NCBI RefSeq assembly: GCF_002009015.1
Contig: NZ_LZDE01000312.1
Coordinates: 1-33,995, forward strand
DNA: 33,995 bases
From: Microbulbifer mangrovi
Lineage (GTDB): Bacteria; Pseudomonadota; Gammaproteobacteria; Pseudomonadales; Cellvibrionaceae
Direction: 5' to 3'
Below the pieces are notes generated by a model. It was not told the origin of the DNA and ran no database searches. It saw nothing but the letters and a program-made list of their open reading frames with translations. Position numbers and translations under genes: made by a program. This document shows, in pieces, positions 1 to 8,762 of the stretch (within the stretch, counting starts at the first letter, position 1; every line of letters begins with the position of its first letter).

Positions 1-738
1 ACCGGCTCCGGTAAAACCACCACTCTCTATACCGCGCTCAAACAGCTGGCCTCCACCGAGGTGAATGTGTCCACCATCGAGGATCCGATCGAAATGGTGG
101 AAGACAGCTTTAATCAGACCCAGGTGCACCACAGCATCGGCCTGGATTTCGCTGCCGGTATCCGCACCCTGATGCGTCAGGACCCGGACATCATCATGGT
201 GGGGGAGATCCGCGATCTGGAAACCGCACAGATGGCAGTGCAGGCCGCACTCACCGGCCACCTGGTGATTTCCACCCTGCATACCAACGACGCCCCCACT
301 GCGGTGACCCGTCTGCTGGACCTGGGATTGCCGCACTATCTGTTGAAGTCCACGGTGCTTGGCGTCATGGCCCAGCGTTTGGTGCGCACCCTGTGCCCCA
401 GTTGCAAGCGCAAGGCGGAAGTGAGCGATGAGGACTGGCAGGCGCTGGTGAAACCCTGGAAGGCGCCCAAGCCGGAAGTGGTGTATCAGCCGGAAGGCTG
501 TCTCGATTGCCGCAATACCGGTTACCGCGGCCGTCAGGGCATCTACGAGATCCTGCCATTTACCGAAGGTGTGCAGGCGCTGGTAGCTCACGACTGCGAT
601 CTGCAGCAGGTACGGCGACAGGGGATGCGGGAAGGTATGAACAGTCTGCGTCTGTCCGGAGCGAGAAAAGTGGCCGCGGGAATCACTACCGTGCAGGAAG
701 TGTTGAGAGTTGCGCCACCACCGGATATCGCGTTCTGA
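1..738 (+). CDS. GspE/PulE-family secretion/type IV pilus ATPase, C-terminal part (5' end outside window)
   Basis: Reading frame 1 is open from the first base to a TGA at 736-738, giving 245 residues of a longer protein. It enters in the Walker A loop ([10 protein letters not shown]), followed by the Asp box (STIEDPIE), Walker B ([12 protein letters not shown]) and His box (STLHTND). A C-terminal tetracysteine zinc site follows (CPSC and later CLDC, then NTGYRGR). These are the hallmarks of the hexameric cytoplasmic ATPases that power pseudopilus or type IV pilus assembly. The tail ([23 protein letters not shown]) resembles GspE/PulE/MshE more than PilB. The N-terminal domains and operon partners are not visible, so the exact system (type II secretion, MSHA pilus or orphan) cannot be assigned. 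A stem-loop terminator follows at 793-818. Confidence 0.93.
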   Translation, partial: TGSGKTTTLYTALKQLASTEVNVSTIEDPIEMVEDSFNQTQVHHSIGLDFAAGIRTLMRQDPDIIMVGEIRDLETAQMAVQAALTGHLVISTLHTNDAPTAVTRLLDLGLPHYLLKSTVLGVMAQRLVRTLCPSCKRKAEVSDEDWQALVKPWKAPKPEVVYQPEGCLDCRNTGYRGRQGIYEILPFTEGVQALVAHDCDLQQVRRQGMREGMNSLRLSGARKVAAGITTVQEVLRVAPPPDIAF

Positions 739-792
739 ACATGCCTCCGGGGCAGGCACTTCTGCTCGTCTGGGCCAAGTCAATTTTGTTGG

Positions 793-818
793 AAAAGCCG
801 CGCAACTGTGCGGCTTTT
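793..818 (+). terminator. Rho-independent terminator after the GspE-type ATPase gene
   Basis: A perfect 9-bp inverted repeat, AAAAGCCGC (793-801) and GCGGCTTTT (810-818), with an 8-nt loop and a T-rich end. It lies 55 bases after the ATPase stop codon and isolates it from glnE. Confidence 0.8.
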
Positions 819-834
819 CTATATCTTGCCGGCG

Positions 835-862
835 GTGAAAGCCGCAGGGCCCAATGTATACT
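835..862 (+). promoter_or_regulatory. Candidate sigma-70 promoter for glnE
   Basis: GTGAAA at 835-840 (4 of 6 matches to the -35 consensus) and TATACT at 857-862 (-10) are separated by 16 bp. The pair sits just after the upstream terminator and about 60 bp before the glnE start. Assignment is by consensus match only. Confidence 0.4.
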
Positions 863-920
863 CCGGACTTTATAGTTCCGTTTTCCAGGGCTTCTGCCCC
901 GTTCACAGGAGATGTGCTGC

Positions 921-3800
921 ATGCCGTTGACCGATCACTGTCCGCCACAACACCAATCGCTACTGCAACAGCGCTGGCAAGATTGGTGTGATGCGGTTGC
1001 GCCCGGGCAGGTGGCGCAAGTGGAGTCTCTGCTGGGTGAGGATCGCGGAAAGGCACTGGCGCGCGCATTTGTGGGGTCGAGTTTTTTTGTACAGCAGTGC
1101 TGTCGTCACCCGGATCTGCTGTTGCAATTATTGGGGCAGGGCGACTGCGGGTTAAATGTGCCCGTCATTGGCGAGTTGGCCTCGGAGGAGATACTTGAAA
1201 GTGTCCTGCGCCAGCTGCGCAACCGGGTGAATGCCGAAGTGATCTGGCGGGACTTTTCTGGCCAGTGGGATATTCCCACCGCCTGTGCGCGTCTCACCGA
1301 GCTGGCGGAAGTCACCATTCAGTCCGCACTGGACTGGCACCTTGAAAAAATGGTCGAGCGCCACGGTGAGCCGCGCAATCGCGACGGCGATATCCAGCCG
1401 ATGATCGTGCTGGGAATGGGCAAGCTGGGTGCGCGAGAGCTCAACCTCTCTTCCGATATCGACCTGATCTTTGCCTACCCGGAACCAGGACAGTCCGATG
1501 GGGAAAAACCTCTCGAGAACCAGGCGTATTTTCAGCGCTTGGGCCAGCGCCTGATCAAGACGCTCGACACGGTGACCGCCGATGGTTTCGTGTTCCGTGT
1601 GGATATGCGACTGCGTCCATACGGCGATAGTGGTCCGCTGGTGAGCCACTACGCGGCACTGGAAGATTACTATCAGACCCAGGGGCGGGAGTGGGAGCGC
1701 TACGCAATGATCAAGGCGCGCCCCGTCGCCATGAGCGGTGGCTGTGACGGGAATGCGGCGCAGGCGGCAGAAGATCTGATGGAGCTGCTGCGGCCTTTTA
1801 CTTATCGACGCTATATCGATTTCAGCGTGATCGAGGCGCTGCGGGAAATGAAAACCCTGATCCAGCGCCAGGTGCGCGCGCGCGGGCTGATTGACAATAT
1901 CAAGCTGGGGCGCGGCGGTATCCGCGAGGTGGAATTTATCGCGCAGGCATTCCAGCTGATCCGCGGCGGCCGCGAGCCAGACCTGCGGGTGCGCAATATT
2001 CTCAAGGTGCTGCCGCTGCTGGAGCAGGGCGGGCATCTACCGGAGGGGGCCGCGCAGCAACTGCGCGATGCCTATTTATTGCTGCGTCGTGTGGAGCACG
2101 CGCTGCAGGCGGAAAAAGACCAGCAGACCCAGACCCTGCCGCAGGAGCTTGAGCGCCGTGAGGCGCTGGCGTTCGCACTCGGATACGAAAGCTGGCCGGT
2201 TCTGGAAAATGCATTGGCAGAGGCTCGAGAACATATCGAGCGCGAATTCGATGAGGTAATTGCGCCACCGGAAGAGAGTGGAGAAATCACCGCCTCGGAC
2301 AACTGGGAAATGCTATGGGCCGGTTGTGAGCGTGCAGAGGAACGCGACAACTGGCTGGAACAGCTGCATGAAGCTGGCTTCCAGCCCGCCGCAAAAGCCC
2401 TGGAAGCGCTGGCCGGGCTGCACGGAGATCGCATTGTTGCTGCGCTACCGGTTGCCGGTCGCCAGCGTCTTGACCAGACCATGCCCTTGTTGCTAGCCGC
2501 GGCAGCGGAAGTACGCGAACCTTTTGATCCATTGCTGGCGCTGGAACGGGTGTTGCCGCTGCTGCGTTCTATCCTGCGACGCAGTGCCTACCTGGTATTG
2601 ATCAACGAGAACCCACCGGTACTGGCACAGCTGTTGCGCCTGTGTGCCGCTTCGCCGTGGATTGCCGATCAGCTGGCCCGCCACCCGATCCTGCTGGACG
2701 AAATGCTCGACCAGCGCCGCCTGTTGCAGCCATCCACTGCACAGGATATCGCCGACGACCTGCGCCAGCACATGATGCGGGTTGACCCCGAGGACCTGGA
2801 AGCGCAGATGGAGGCGCTGCGTCATTTCAAGCAGGGCCAGAGCCTGCGTATCGCCGCTCAGGAGGTCACTGGTGCGCTCCCGTTGATGAAAGTGAGTGAT
2901 TCGCTGACCTGGCTAGCGGAGGCAATCCTGCAGCAGGCGCTGACACTGGCGTGGCAGCAGGTAACTGAAAAGCATGGTGCGCCACAGCAGGCCTGCGCGG
3001 AAGATATGCGCTTTACCATAGTTGCCTACGGCAAGCTCGGTGGCCTCGAGCTGGGGCACGGTTCCGATCTGGATATCGTATTTGTGCACGATGCCGAGCC
3101 GCAGCAATATACCGATGGTGAAAGGTCCATCGACAACCTCAGTTTCTACACACGACTCGCCCAGCGCCTGATCCACATATTGCAGACCCGCACATTGAGT
3201 GGCCCGCTGTATGAAGTGGATACGCGCCTGCGCCCATCGGGAAATTCCGGGCTGCTGGTGACCTCGCTGGCCGCATTTGAAAAGTACCAGCGCGAAAGCG
3301 CCTGGACCTGGGAGCATCAGGCGCTGGTACGCACGCGGCCGGTAGCGGGCAGTGAGCGCCTCGGATCGGCGTTTGAATCTCTGCGTACAACGCTTTTATG
3401 CAGCGCGCGGGACGAACAGAAATTGCGTGAAGAGGTGGTGGAGATGCGCAATAAGATGCGTGCGCACCTCGATAAGAGCAATGATCGACAATTCGACCTC
3501 AAGCACGGTGCGGGTGGTATTGTCGATATTGAATTTATGGTTCAATATGCCGCATTGGCCTGGGCGCAGCGCGCCCCTTCGATCGTGCGATATACCGATA
3601 ATATCCGCATTCTCGAAAGCCTCACTGAGGCGGGCCTGATGCCGGCCCACCAAGCCGAGCATTTGATCGACGCCTACAAAGCCTACCGATCAGAAGGTCA
3701 TCGCCTGGCATTACAACAGCAGCCGGGGGTTGTATCCGGTGACCAATTCGAAGCGGAAAGAAAGACCGTTGAAACAACTTGGCAGCAGATTCTGGGCTGA
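921..3800 (+). CDS. glnE: Bifunctional glutamine synthetase adenylyltransferase/adenylyl-removing enzyme
   Basis: Adds AMP to, and removes it from, a tyrosine of glutamine synthetase, under control of the PII protein, and so adjusts nitrogen assimilation. The 959-residue product has the two expected nucleotidyltransferase halves. The N-terminal adenylyl-removase half carries GMGKLGARELNLSSDIDLIF, with its Asp pair near residues 179 and 181. The C-terminal transferase half carries AYGKLGGLELGHGSDLDIVF, with Asp 716 and 718. Length matches the family (about 950). An in-frame ATG also exists at 912, but the AGGAG box (907-911) abuts it and is spaced 9 nt from the ATG at 921, so 921 is preferred. 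The gene follows its own candidate promoter and is followed by ilvE, an order also known in Pseudomonas. Confidence 0.97.
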   Translation: MPLTDHCPPQHQSLLQQRWQDWCDAVAPGQVAQVESLLGEDRGKALARAFVGSSFFVQQCCRHPDLLLQLLGQGDCGLNVPVIGELASEEILESVLRQLRNRVNAEVIWRDFSGQWDIPTACARLTELAEVTIQSALDWHLEKMVERHGEPRNRDGDIQPMIVLGMGKLGARELNLSSDIDLIFAYPEPGQSDGEKPLENQAYFQRLGQRLIKTLDTVTADGFVFRVDMRLRPYGDSGPLVSHYAALEDYYQTQGREWERYAMIKARPVAMSGGCDGNAAQAAEDLMELLRPFTYRRYIDFSVIEALREMKTLIQRQVRARGLIDNIKLGRGGIREVEFIAQAFQLIRGGREPDLRVRNILKVLPLLEQGGHLPEGAAQQLRDAYLLLRRVEHALQAEKDQQTQTLPQELERREALAFALGYESWPVLENALAEAREHIEREFDEVIAPPEESGEITASDNWEMLWAGCERAEERDNWLEQLHEAGFQPAAKALEALAGLHGDRIVAALPVAGRQRLDQTMPLLLAAAAEVREPFDPLLALERVLPLLRSILRRSAYLVLINENPPVLAQLLRLCAASPWIADQLARHPILLDEMLDQRRLLQPSTAQDIADDLRQHMMRVDPEDLEAQMEALRHFKQGQSLRIAAQEVTGALPLMKVSDSLTWLAEAILQQALTLAWQQVTEKHGAPQQACAEDMRFTIVAYGKLGGLELGHGSDLDIVFVHDAEPQQYTDGERSIDNLSFYTRLAQRLIHILQTRTLSGPLYEVDTRLRPSGNSGLLVTSLAAFEKYQRESAWTWEHQALVRTRPVAGSERLGSAFESLRTTLLCSARDEQKLREEVVEMRNKMRAHLDKSNDRQFDLKHGAGGIVDIEFMVQYAALAWAQRAPSIVRYTDNIRILESLTEAGLMPAHQAEHLIDAYKAYRSEGHRLALQQQPGVVSGDQFEAERKTVETTWQQILG

Positions 3801-3875
3801 ACCGCTCCCGCAGGGAAGTTCGCGCCTGGGTAATAGACGCTGCCCGATTAAACTGTTTTTCACCTGGCTCTGTGC

Positions 3876-3957
3876 TGTAGGAGCCAGCCTGCTGGCGAAC
3901 TGATTCGATCCTCCCGTGTTTACGGACTCGACCATCCTCCCCAGGCACGCTCCTACA
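3876..3957. repeat. REP-like palindromic element with an inverted partner (BIME-like)
   Basis: Bases 3876-3900 carry the head TGTAGGAG followed by the small palindrome GCCAGCCTGCTGGC and then GAAC. This is strikingly like the Pseudomonas-type REP layout (GTAG head plus imperfect stem). The head is repeated in opposite orientation at 3949-3957 (GCTCCTACA), so the 82-bp interval could fold as one large hairpin. The glnE-ilvE gap holds nothing else coding. A further GTAGGAG at 3979-3985 doubles as the ilvE ribosome binding site. REP elements of this type are mobilised in trans by RAYT transposases; none is visible here. Confidence 0.6.
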
Positions 3958-3991
3958 GAGTGCGTTAATAGAATTTTTGTAGGAGTTTCCC

Positions 3992-4948
3992 ATGTCTTTT
4001 GCCGATAGAGACGGCGTTATCTGGTTTGACGGTGAACTGGTTCCCTGGCGCGATGCGCGGGTCCACGTGCTCACCCATACCCTGCACTACGGAATGGGCG
4101 TCTTCGAAGGCGTGCGCGCCTATGAAACCGCCGATGGCGGCACCAGTATTTTCCGCCTGAACGAGCACACCCGTCGCCTGTGCCGTTCCGCCAAGATCAT
4201 GAATATGCCCATGCCCTACGATGCGGAGCAGCTCAATGAGGCCCAGCGTCTGGTGGTGCGTGAGAACGGGCTGAAAGAGGCCTACCTGCGGCCGATGGCG
4301 TTTTACGGATCTGAAGGCATGGGCCTGCGTGCCGATGCCCTGCAGACTCATGTGATTGTCGCCGCGTGGGAGTGGCCGAGCTACATGACGCCGGAAGCCC
4401 GCGAACTGGGTATCAAGGTAAACACCTCTTCCTATACCCGCCATCACGTGAACATTGCCATGTGTAAGGCGAAGGCCAACGGCAACTACATCAATTCCAT
4501 GCTGGCGCTGCAGGAAGCCATTCGCAACGGCTGTGAAGAAGCGCTGCTGCTGGATCCGGAAGGTTATGTGGCCGAGGGGAGCGGTGAGAACTTCTTCCTG
4601 GTGAGCGACGGTATTATTTACACCCCGGAACTCACTTCCTGCCTGGATGGCATCACCCGCAGTTCCGTCATCCAGCTGGCCCAGGAATGTGGCTACAAGG
4701 TGGTGGAGAAACGTATTACCCGCGATGAGGTTTACATCGCCGATGAAGCTTTCTTCACCGGCACTGCTGCGGAAGTGCTGCCAATCCGCATGCTGGATGG
4801 TCGCACTATCGGTGCAGGGCGTCGCGGTCCCATCACCAAGCGATTGCAGCAGCTGTACTTCGATGTGGTGCAGGGCAAAAGCCAGGCGCACATGGGTTGG
4901 CTCAGTGATGTGCATGAAACCTGCGAGCCGGTTGCGGCATCCGCCTGA
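3992..4948 (+). CDS. ilvE: Branched-chain amino acid aminotransferase (class IV)
   Basis: PLP-dependent transaminase for the last step of valine, leucine and isoleucine synthesis, using glutamate as amino donor. The 318-residue length is typical. Recognisable family motifs are HYGMGVFEGVRAY near residue 32, the Schiff-base lysine K161 in KANGNYINS, EGYVAEGSGENFF (phosphate-binding region), and FFTGTAAEVLPI near the C-terminus. The start ATG is preceded by AGGAG at 3981-3985. The gene sits 190 bp after glnE, across a REP-like element, and ends in a strong terminator, so it is probably monocistronic or read through from glnE. Class IV also includes D-amino acid transaminase and ADC lyase, but the length and motifs fit IlvE. 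Confidence 0.95.
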   Translation: MSFADRDGVIWFDGELVPWRDARVHVLTHTLHYGMGVFEGVRAYETADGGTSIFRLNEHTRRLCRSAKIMNMPMPYDAEQLNEAQRLVVRENGLKEAYLRPMAFYGSEGMGLRADALQTHVIVAAWEWPSYMTPEARELGIKVNTSSYTRHHVNIAMCKAKANGNYINSMLALQEAIRNGCEEALLLDPEGYVAEGSGENFFLVSDGIIYTPELTSCLDGITRSSVIQLAQECGYKVVEKRITRDEVYIADEAFFTGTAAEVLPIRMLDGRTIGAGRRGPITKRLQQLYFDVVQGKSQAHMGWLSDVHETCEPVAASA

Positions 4949-4972
4949 TTGATTCGGCTGGCGTAAAACTTG

Positions 4973-5007
4973 AAAAAGGCGGACACCGAGAGGTGTCCGC
5001 CTTTTTT
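4973..5007 (+). terminator. Rho-independent terminator after ilvE
   Basis: A perfect 15-bp inverted repeat: AAAAAGGCGGACACC (4973-4987), loop GAGA, complementary arm 4992-5006 ending in a T run. It is the strongest terminator in the window and marks the boundary between the glnE-ilvE block and the envelope-glycan region. Confidence 0.92.
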
Positions 5008-5131
5008 GTGTGAATTCTGTGCGCAAAGGTTGGGACCGGTTCCTAGAGAGCGCGAGATTTATCCCTTAGAATGACTGTTAATCGTTACAGGTTGCGCAGA
5101 CAACAGCAGTGGACGTGACAGGAATCATTCA

Positions 5132-6034
5132 ATGTTTTCTTATCTGAAGAAGCGACTGCAGAAACACGATGCAGTCAATAACCGCAAACTGGAATCCATT
5201 CTGAGAAAGCAGCTGCTACAGCAGCAGGCCCTGGATAGTGGGCAGCCGGGCGTAGGCAATGACAAGCAGCACAACATTGTTGTCTCCCTCACGTCCTTTG
5301 ATGCGCGCATCGAGAATGTGGTTTACACCATCGAGAGCATCTTCCAGCAGTGGGTAAAGGCCGATGCAGTGGTACTGTGGTTGTCAAAGGCGCAGTTCCG
5401 GGATGCAGAGTTACCTGAGAGCCTCGTGCGTCAACAGCAGCGCGGCCTGCAGGTTTTTTATGTAGAAGACCTCGGTCCCTACACCAAATACTTTTACGCC
5501 TTTGACCAGTTTCCCGATAGTCTGATCATCACCGTGGATGACGATACCCTCTACCCACCGGATCTGATCGACCAGTTGTATCGCGCCTGGTTGCGTCAGC
5601 CTGCGTGGATTCACTGCCATCGCGCACACCTGATGCAACTGGATTCACAGGGCAAGCTGGCGCCATACGGCGACTGGGACTCCGACTGGAAATGGCGCGA
5701 CTTTGGCGGCGAGACCTCTCCGTTGGTTTTCCCCACTGGGGTTGGCGGCGTGCTGTATTTTCCGGGGTCGCTGCACCCGGATGCCTTTGCCAAAGAAAAA
5801 TTCCTCAAGCTGTGTCCCAAGGCGGATGATGTCTGGCTGAAAGCAATGAGCCTGTTGCAGGGAACACCCTGCGCGCGACTGCCGGATTCACGGGACTGGT
5901 CAGAACGGTTTTTTACCGTGGGAGGCACCCAGGAAGTGGCTCTGCGCAAGGAAAACCTGCGCAACCGCGGTGGCAATGACTGCAAGATCCGGGAAGTATT
6001 CGAATACTACGATCTGTACAGGTTGCTGCGCTGA
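5132..6034 (+). CDS. Putative GT-A-fold glycosyltransferase
   Basis: A 300-residue soluble protein with no signal peptide or membrane segment. The charged, Gln-rich N-terminus (about residues 1-45) looks helical. A Rossmann-like segment follows (NIVVSLTSFDARIENVVYTIESI), and then a metal-binding acidic motif VDDDTLYPPD (D136-D138), typical of GT-A enzymes. The C-terminal part has a conserved-looking VGGVLYFPGSL and a late KADDVWLKAM segment, as in bacterial glycan-cluster transferases with a DDxW motif. ATG 5132 has an AGGA box 9 nt upstream. It opens the LPS gene region and is convergent with ugd across a long hairpin element. Donor and acceptor cannot be read from the sequence. Confidence 0.8.
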   Translation: MFSYLKKRLQKHDAVNNRKLESILRKQLLQQQALDSGQPGVGNDKQHNIVVSLTSFDARIENVVYTIESIFQQWVKADAVVLWLSKAQFRDAELPESLVRQQQRGLQVFYVEDLGPYTKYFYAFDQFPDSLIITVDDDTLYPPDLIDQLYRAWLRQPAWIHCHRAHLMQLDSQGKLAPYGDWDSDWKWRDFGGETSPLVFPTGVGGVLYFPGSLHPDAFAKEKFLKLCPKADDVWLKAMSLLQGTPCARLPDSRDWSERFFTVGGTQEVALRKENLRNRGGNDCKIREVFEYYDLYRLLR

Positions 6035-6082
6035 AATCTCAGCCTCAGAAAAGTTTGGCAATGCCTTGAGGTGGGACGAGAA

Positions 6083-6195
6083 GGTATCGATACCGGGTAT
6101 AGCTTTACAAGACCTTCACCGCCAAGGATGGCGGTGCAGAGCCCCAGGGATGGGTTCACCGCGTGTCTTGTAAAGCTATACCCGGTAGCGGTACC
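6083..6195. repeat. 113-bp hairpin element with 31-bp imperfect terminal inverted repeats (MITE/REP-doublet-like)
   Basis: Arms 6083-6113 and 6165-6195 are inverted repeats of 31 bp with 2 mismatches; the inner 23 bp (6091-6113 with 6165-6187) are perfect. The central region carries a nested palindrome, CACCGCC-AAGGAT-GGCGGTG (6117-6136), and a related weaker one around AGCCCCAGGGATGGGTT. It lies in the 204-bp gap between two convergent genes and could terminate both. Similar nested palindromes with CAAGGATGG/CAGGGATGG cores are, from memory, dispersed in marine gammaproteobacterial genomes; this has not been verified. Confidence 0.75.
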
Positions 6196-6238
6196 GCCAC
6201 CGGGTGATATTTGAAGTCCAAGATACGGGTGAGGCCGT

Positions 6239-7585
6239 TTACTGGCTGCTAGCGGCTACTTGCGGGCGGCCCACACAGTAGTATTCAAATCCGGCCTCGG
6301 CCATATCCAGCGGGTGGTACAGGTTGCGACCGTCAAACACCACCGGTTCCGACAGGCTGTCGCGCACGGTGTTGTAGTCCAGGGATTTGAACTGTTGCCA
6401 CTCGGTGGCAATGATCAGTGCATCGGCACCGGACAGTGCACTGTCGCGGGTGCCGCACAGTTGCAGGTCGCTGCGATTGCCGTAAATACGTTCAGATTCG
6501 TGCATCGCTTCCGGGTCGAAAGCGCGCACCTTGGCGCCCATCTCCCACAGATTCTCCATCAGCACCCGGCTCGGGGCCTCGCGCATATCATCGGTGTTGG
6601 GCTTGAATGCGAGCCCCCACAGCGCGAAGGTCTTGCCGGACAGGTCGCTGCCGTAGCGCTGGATGATCTTTTCCAGCAGGTAGTGTTTCTGGCTGTGGTT
6701 GCGTTCTTCCACGGCGTTCAGGATCTTTGGCTCCAGGCCCAGCTGCGCGGCGGTGGTCTTGAGCGCCTGTACATCTTTCGGGAAGCAGGAGCCGCCGTAG
6801 CCGATACCCGGATAGATGAAGTGGTAGCCGATACGCGGGTCGGAACCGATGCCCTGACGGACGGATTCGATGTCTGCACCGACGCGGTCTGCGATGGTCG
6901 CCATTTCATTCATAAAGCTGATTTTGGTGGCGAGCATGCAGTTGGCCGCGTACTTGGCGAGTTCGGCGCTGCGCACATCCATCACGATAACCTTGTCGTG
7001 ATTGCGATTGAACGGCGCGTACAGCTGGCGCATTTTCTGCTCGGTGGCGTCTTCCGAGGTGCCGATGATGATGCGGTCCGGCTTCATGCAGTCCGCCACC
7101 GCGGAGCCTTCCTTGAGGAATTCGGGGTTGGAGACCACATCGAACTCCAGGTTCAGAGCGTCCCGTTCCTGCAGGGTGCGGGTCACTTCCTCGCGCACCT
7201 TGTCCGCGGTACCCACGGGTACGGTGGACTTGTTGATAATGTATTTCTTGTCCTGCATGTGCTCGGCGATGGTGCGTGCCACGGTCAGTACGTAGCGCAG
7301 ATCCGCGGAGCCATCTTCATCCGGCGGCGTGCCGACGGCGATGAAAATCAGTTCGCCGTGGGCGACACCTTCGGCGGCGCTGGTGGAGAAGGTCAGGTTG
7401 CCGGACTCATTATTGCGCTTTACCAGCGGCTCGAGGCCCGGCTCGAAAATGGGAATATGTCCCTGCTTGAGGCGCTCGATCTTATTTTCGTCAATATCGA
7501 TACAGGTTACCCGGTGGCCCGCTTCCGCCAATACTGCGGCCTGTACCAGGCCGACATAGCCGGTGCCAAATACGGTGACGTTCAT
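6239..7585 (-). CDS. ugd: UDP-glucose 6-dehydrogenase
   Basis: Oxidises UDP-glucose to UDP-glucuronate with two NAD+, in the cytoplasm. The 448-residue product has the N-terminal dinucleotide motif [11 protein letters not shown], the [10 protein letters not shown] segment, [11 protein letters not shown] with catalytic Cys267, and a C-terminal UDP-binding domain starting around [20 protein letters not shown]. The open frame extends 15 codons further upstream (to 7630). The ATG at 7585 is chosen because the protein family begins at MNVTVFGTG and an AAGGA lies upstream. The leader contains a small hairpin (CTTGGGC 7611-7617 with GCCCAAG 7625-7631). Together with the epimerase at 19688-20716 it could supply UDP-galacturonate for the LPS core. 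It is divergent from the ELM1-family gene at 7851. Confidence 0.96.
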   Translation of the reverse strand: MNVTVFGTGYVGLVQAAVLAEAGHRVTCIDIDENKIERLKQGHIPIFEPGLEPLVKRNNESGNLTFSTSAAEGVAHGELIFIAVGTPPDEDGSADLRYVLTVARTIAEHMQDKKYIINKSTVPVGTADKVREEVTRTLQERDALNLEFDVVSNPEFLKEGSAVADCMKPDRIIIGTSEDATEQKMRQLYAPFNRNHDKVIVMDVRSAELAKYAANCMLATKISFMNEMATIADRVGADIESVRQGIGSDPRIGYHFIYPGIGYGGSCFPKDVQALKTTAAQLGLEPKILNAVEERNHSQKHYLLEKIIQRYGSDLSGKTFALWGLAFKPNTDDMREAPSRVLMENLWEMGAKVRAFDPEAMHESERIYGNRSDLQLCGTRDSALSGADALIIATEWQQFKSLDYNTVRDSLSEPVVFDGRNLYHPLDMAEAGFEYYCVGRPQVAASSQ

Positions 7586-7850
7586 GCTTGCTGGAATCCT
7601 TTTTATGCCACTTGGGCGGGATAGGCCCAAGCTTGTGCAGTCATTGCGAGGAAATTGCTCGTTAAGTGCGCGAATGGGGCGCGGTGTGTTCTGGATGGTC
7701 GATGCAGGATTTTACCGTCAATCCGCCTGTGTCGCCATGCAGACTGGTATACAGGCGGTTGGCGTGCAAATTACGTACCGCGCGGGTATCGTATGCCGTC
7801 ATTACTGACCGGGCTGCTGCCCACCGTGTAGATCCTGTGGAGGAAACCGG

Positions 7851-8762
7851 TTGATCATTGTCTGGCGATTCCTGGATGGCAATCGCGCCCACGAAAAGCA
7901 GAGCGCCGCCCTGGTGGCGGGACTCGAGGAAGTTCTCGGGGCGGAGGCCGTCAGAACCCGGGAAGTCGAGTGTTCGGGGCTGCGCTTTTGGCACCCGGCG
8001 GATCTCGCGCGCGCTCTGGATGCCGCCGGTATTGTTGCCGGCGAAGCGCCACAGCTGCTGATCGGCGCTGGCCACCACTGCCACCTGCCGATGCTGTCGG
8101 CGCGCCGCCGCTTTGGCGGGCGCGCGGTGGTTTTGATGCGTCCTTCCCTGCCTCTGCACTGGTTCGACTTTGCACTGATTCCGGAGCACGATCGCCCGGT
8201 GCCCCTGCCCAATGTGCTGGTTACCCGCGGTGCGCTGACGCTTCCTATGGCGGATGCCAACCCTGTGGCCGGACGCGGACTGATTCTGCTCGGTGGGCCG
8301 AGTAAGCACTTTGCCTGGGACAATGGCTCGCTGGGCCGGGATATCGAAGCGCTGGCGACAACGCCGGTGCGCTGGACCCTCGCGGACAGCCGGCGCACCC
8401 CCGAATTTGCCCTGGAACAGCTGGCCAGGCCCGGATTCAGTGTTTGCTCCTGGAGCGAATGTGAACCGGGCTGGCTGGAAACCCAGATTGCGACCTGTGA
8501 GCAGATCTGGGTGACCCGCGATAGTATCTCAATGGTGTTTGAGGCCCTGCAGGGACGTGCGCAGGTGGGGATACTGGACCTGCCTTCGCGGCGTCCGCGC
8601 AACAAGGTGCGCGCGGCGGTGCAGCGCCTGATCGATGAGGGGGTGGTCACCGATAACCTGGCGGATGCCGCGTGCGCTGCCGAGGGAGCGCGTGAGCCCT
8701 GGGCCCAGCATCGTATGGCCGCTCGGGCGCTGTTGCGTCGTTGTAATATTGAGGTGGGCTGA
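7851..8762 (+). CDS. ELM1/GtrOC1-family (DUF1022) putative glycosyltransferase-like protein, copy 1
   Basis: A 303-residue protein of the family annotated 'mitochondrial fission ELM1', which in bacteria is found in LPS/capsule clusters and is thought to have a GT-B-like fold. Visible family features are the N-terminal DG-x3-H-x2-Q pattern (LDGNRAHEKQSAALVAGL), GAGHHCHLPML, ILLGGPSKHF starting the second half, and VTRDSISMVFEAL near the C-terminus. The start is a TTG: GGAGGA at 7839-7844 lies 6 nt upstream and no ATG is nearby. It overlaps the next gene by one base (TGATG), so the two are translationally linked. A paralogue lies on the other strand at 9771-10796. The enzymatic activity is unknown. 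Confidence 0.82.
   Translation: MIIVWRFLDGNRAHEKQSAALVAGLEEVLGAEAVRTREVECSGLRFWHPADLARALDAAGIVAGEAPQLLIGAGHHCHLPMLSARRRFGGRAVVLMRPSLPLHWFDFALIPEHDRPVPLPNVLVTRGALTLPMADANPVAGRGLILLGGPSKHFAWDNGSLGRDIEALATTPVRWTLADSRRTPEFALEQLARPGFSVCSWSECEPGWLETQIATCEQIWVTRDSISMVFEALQGRAQVGILDLPSRRPRNKVRAAVQRLIDEGVVTDNLADAACAAEGAREPWAQHRMAARALLRRCNIEVG

Noticed and set aside
3965-5026. 353-codon minus-strand frame
   Set aside because: Antisense shadow of ilvE; no plausible start signal or motif.
6260-7624. Long open frame (454 codons) on the plus strand
   Set aside because: Antisense to ugd, whose catalytic and NAD-binding motifs are clear; the product is His/Val/Gly-rich with no domain.
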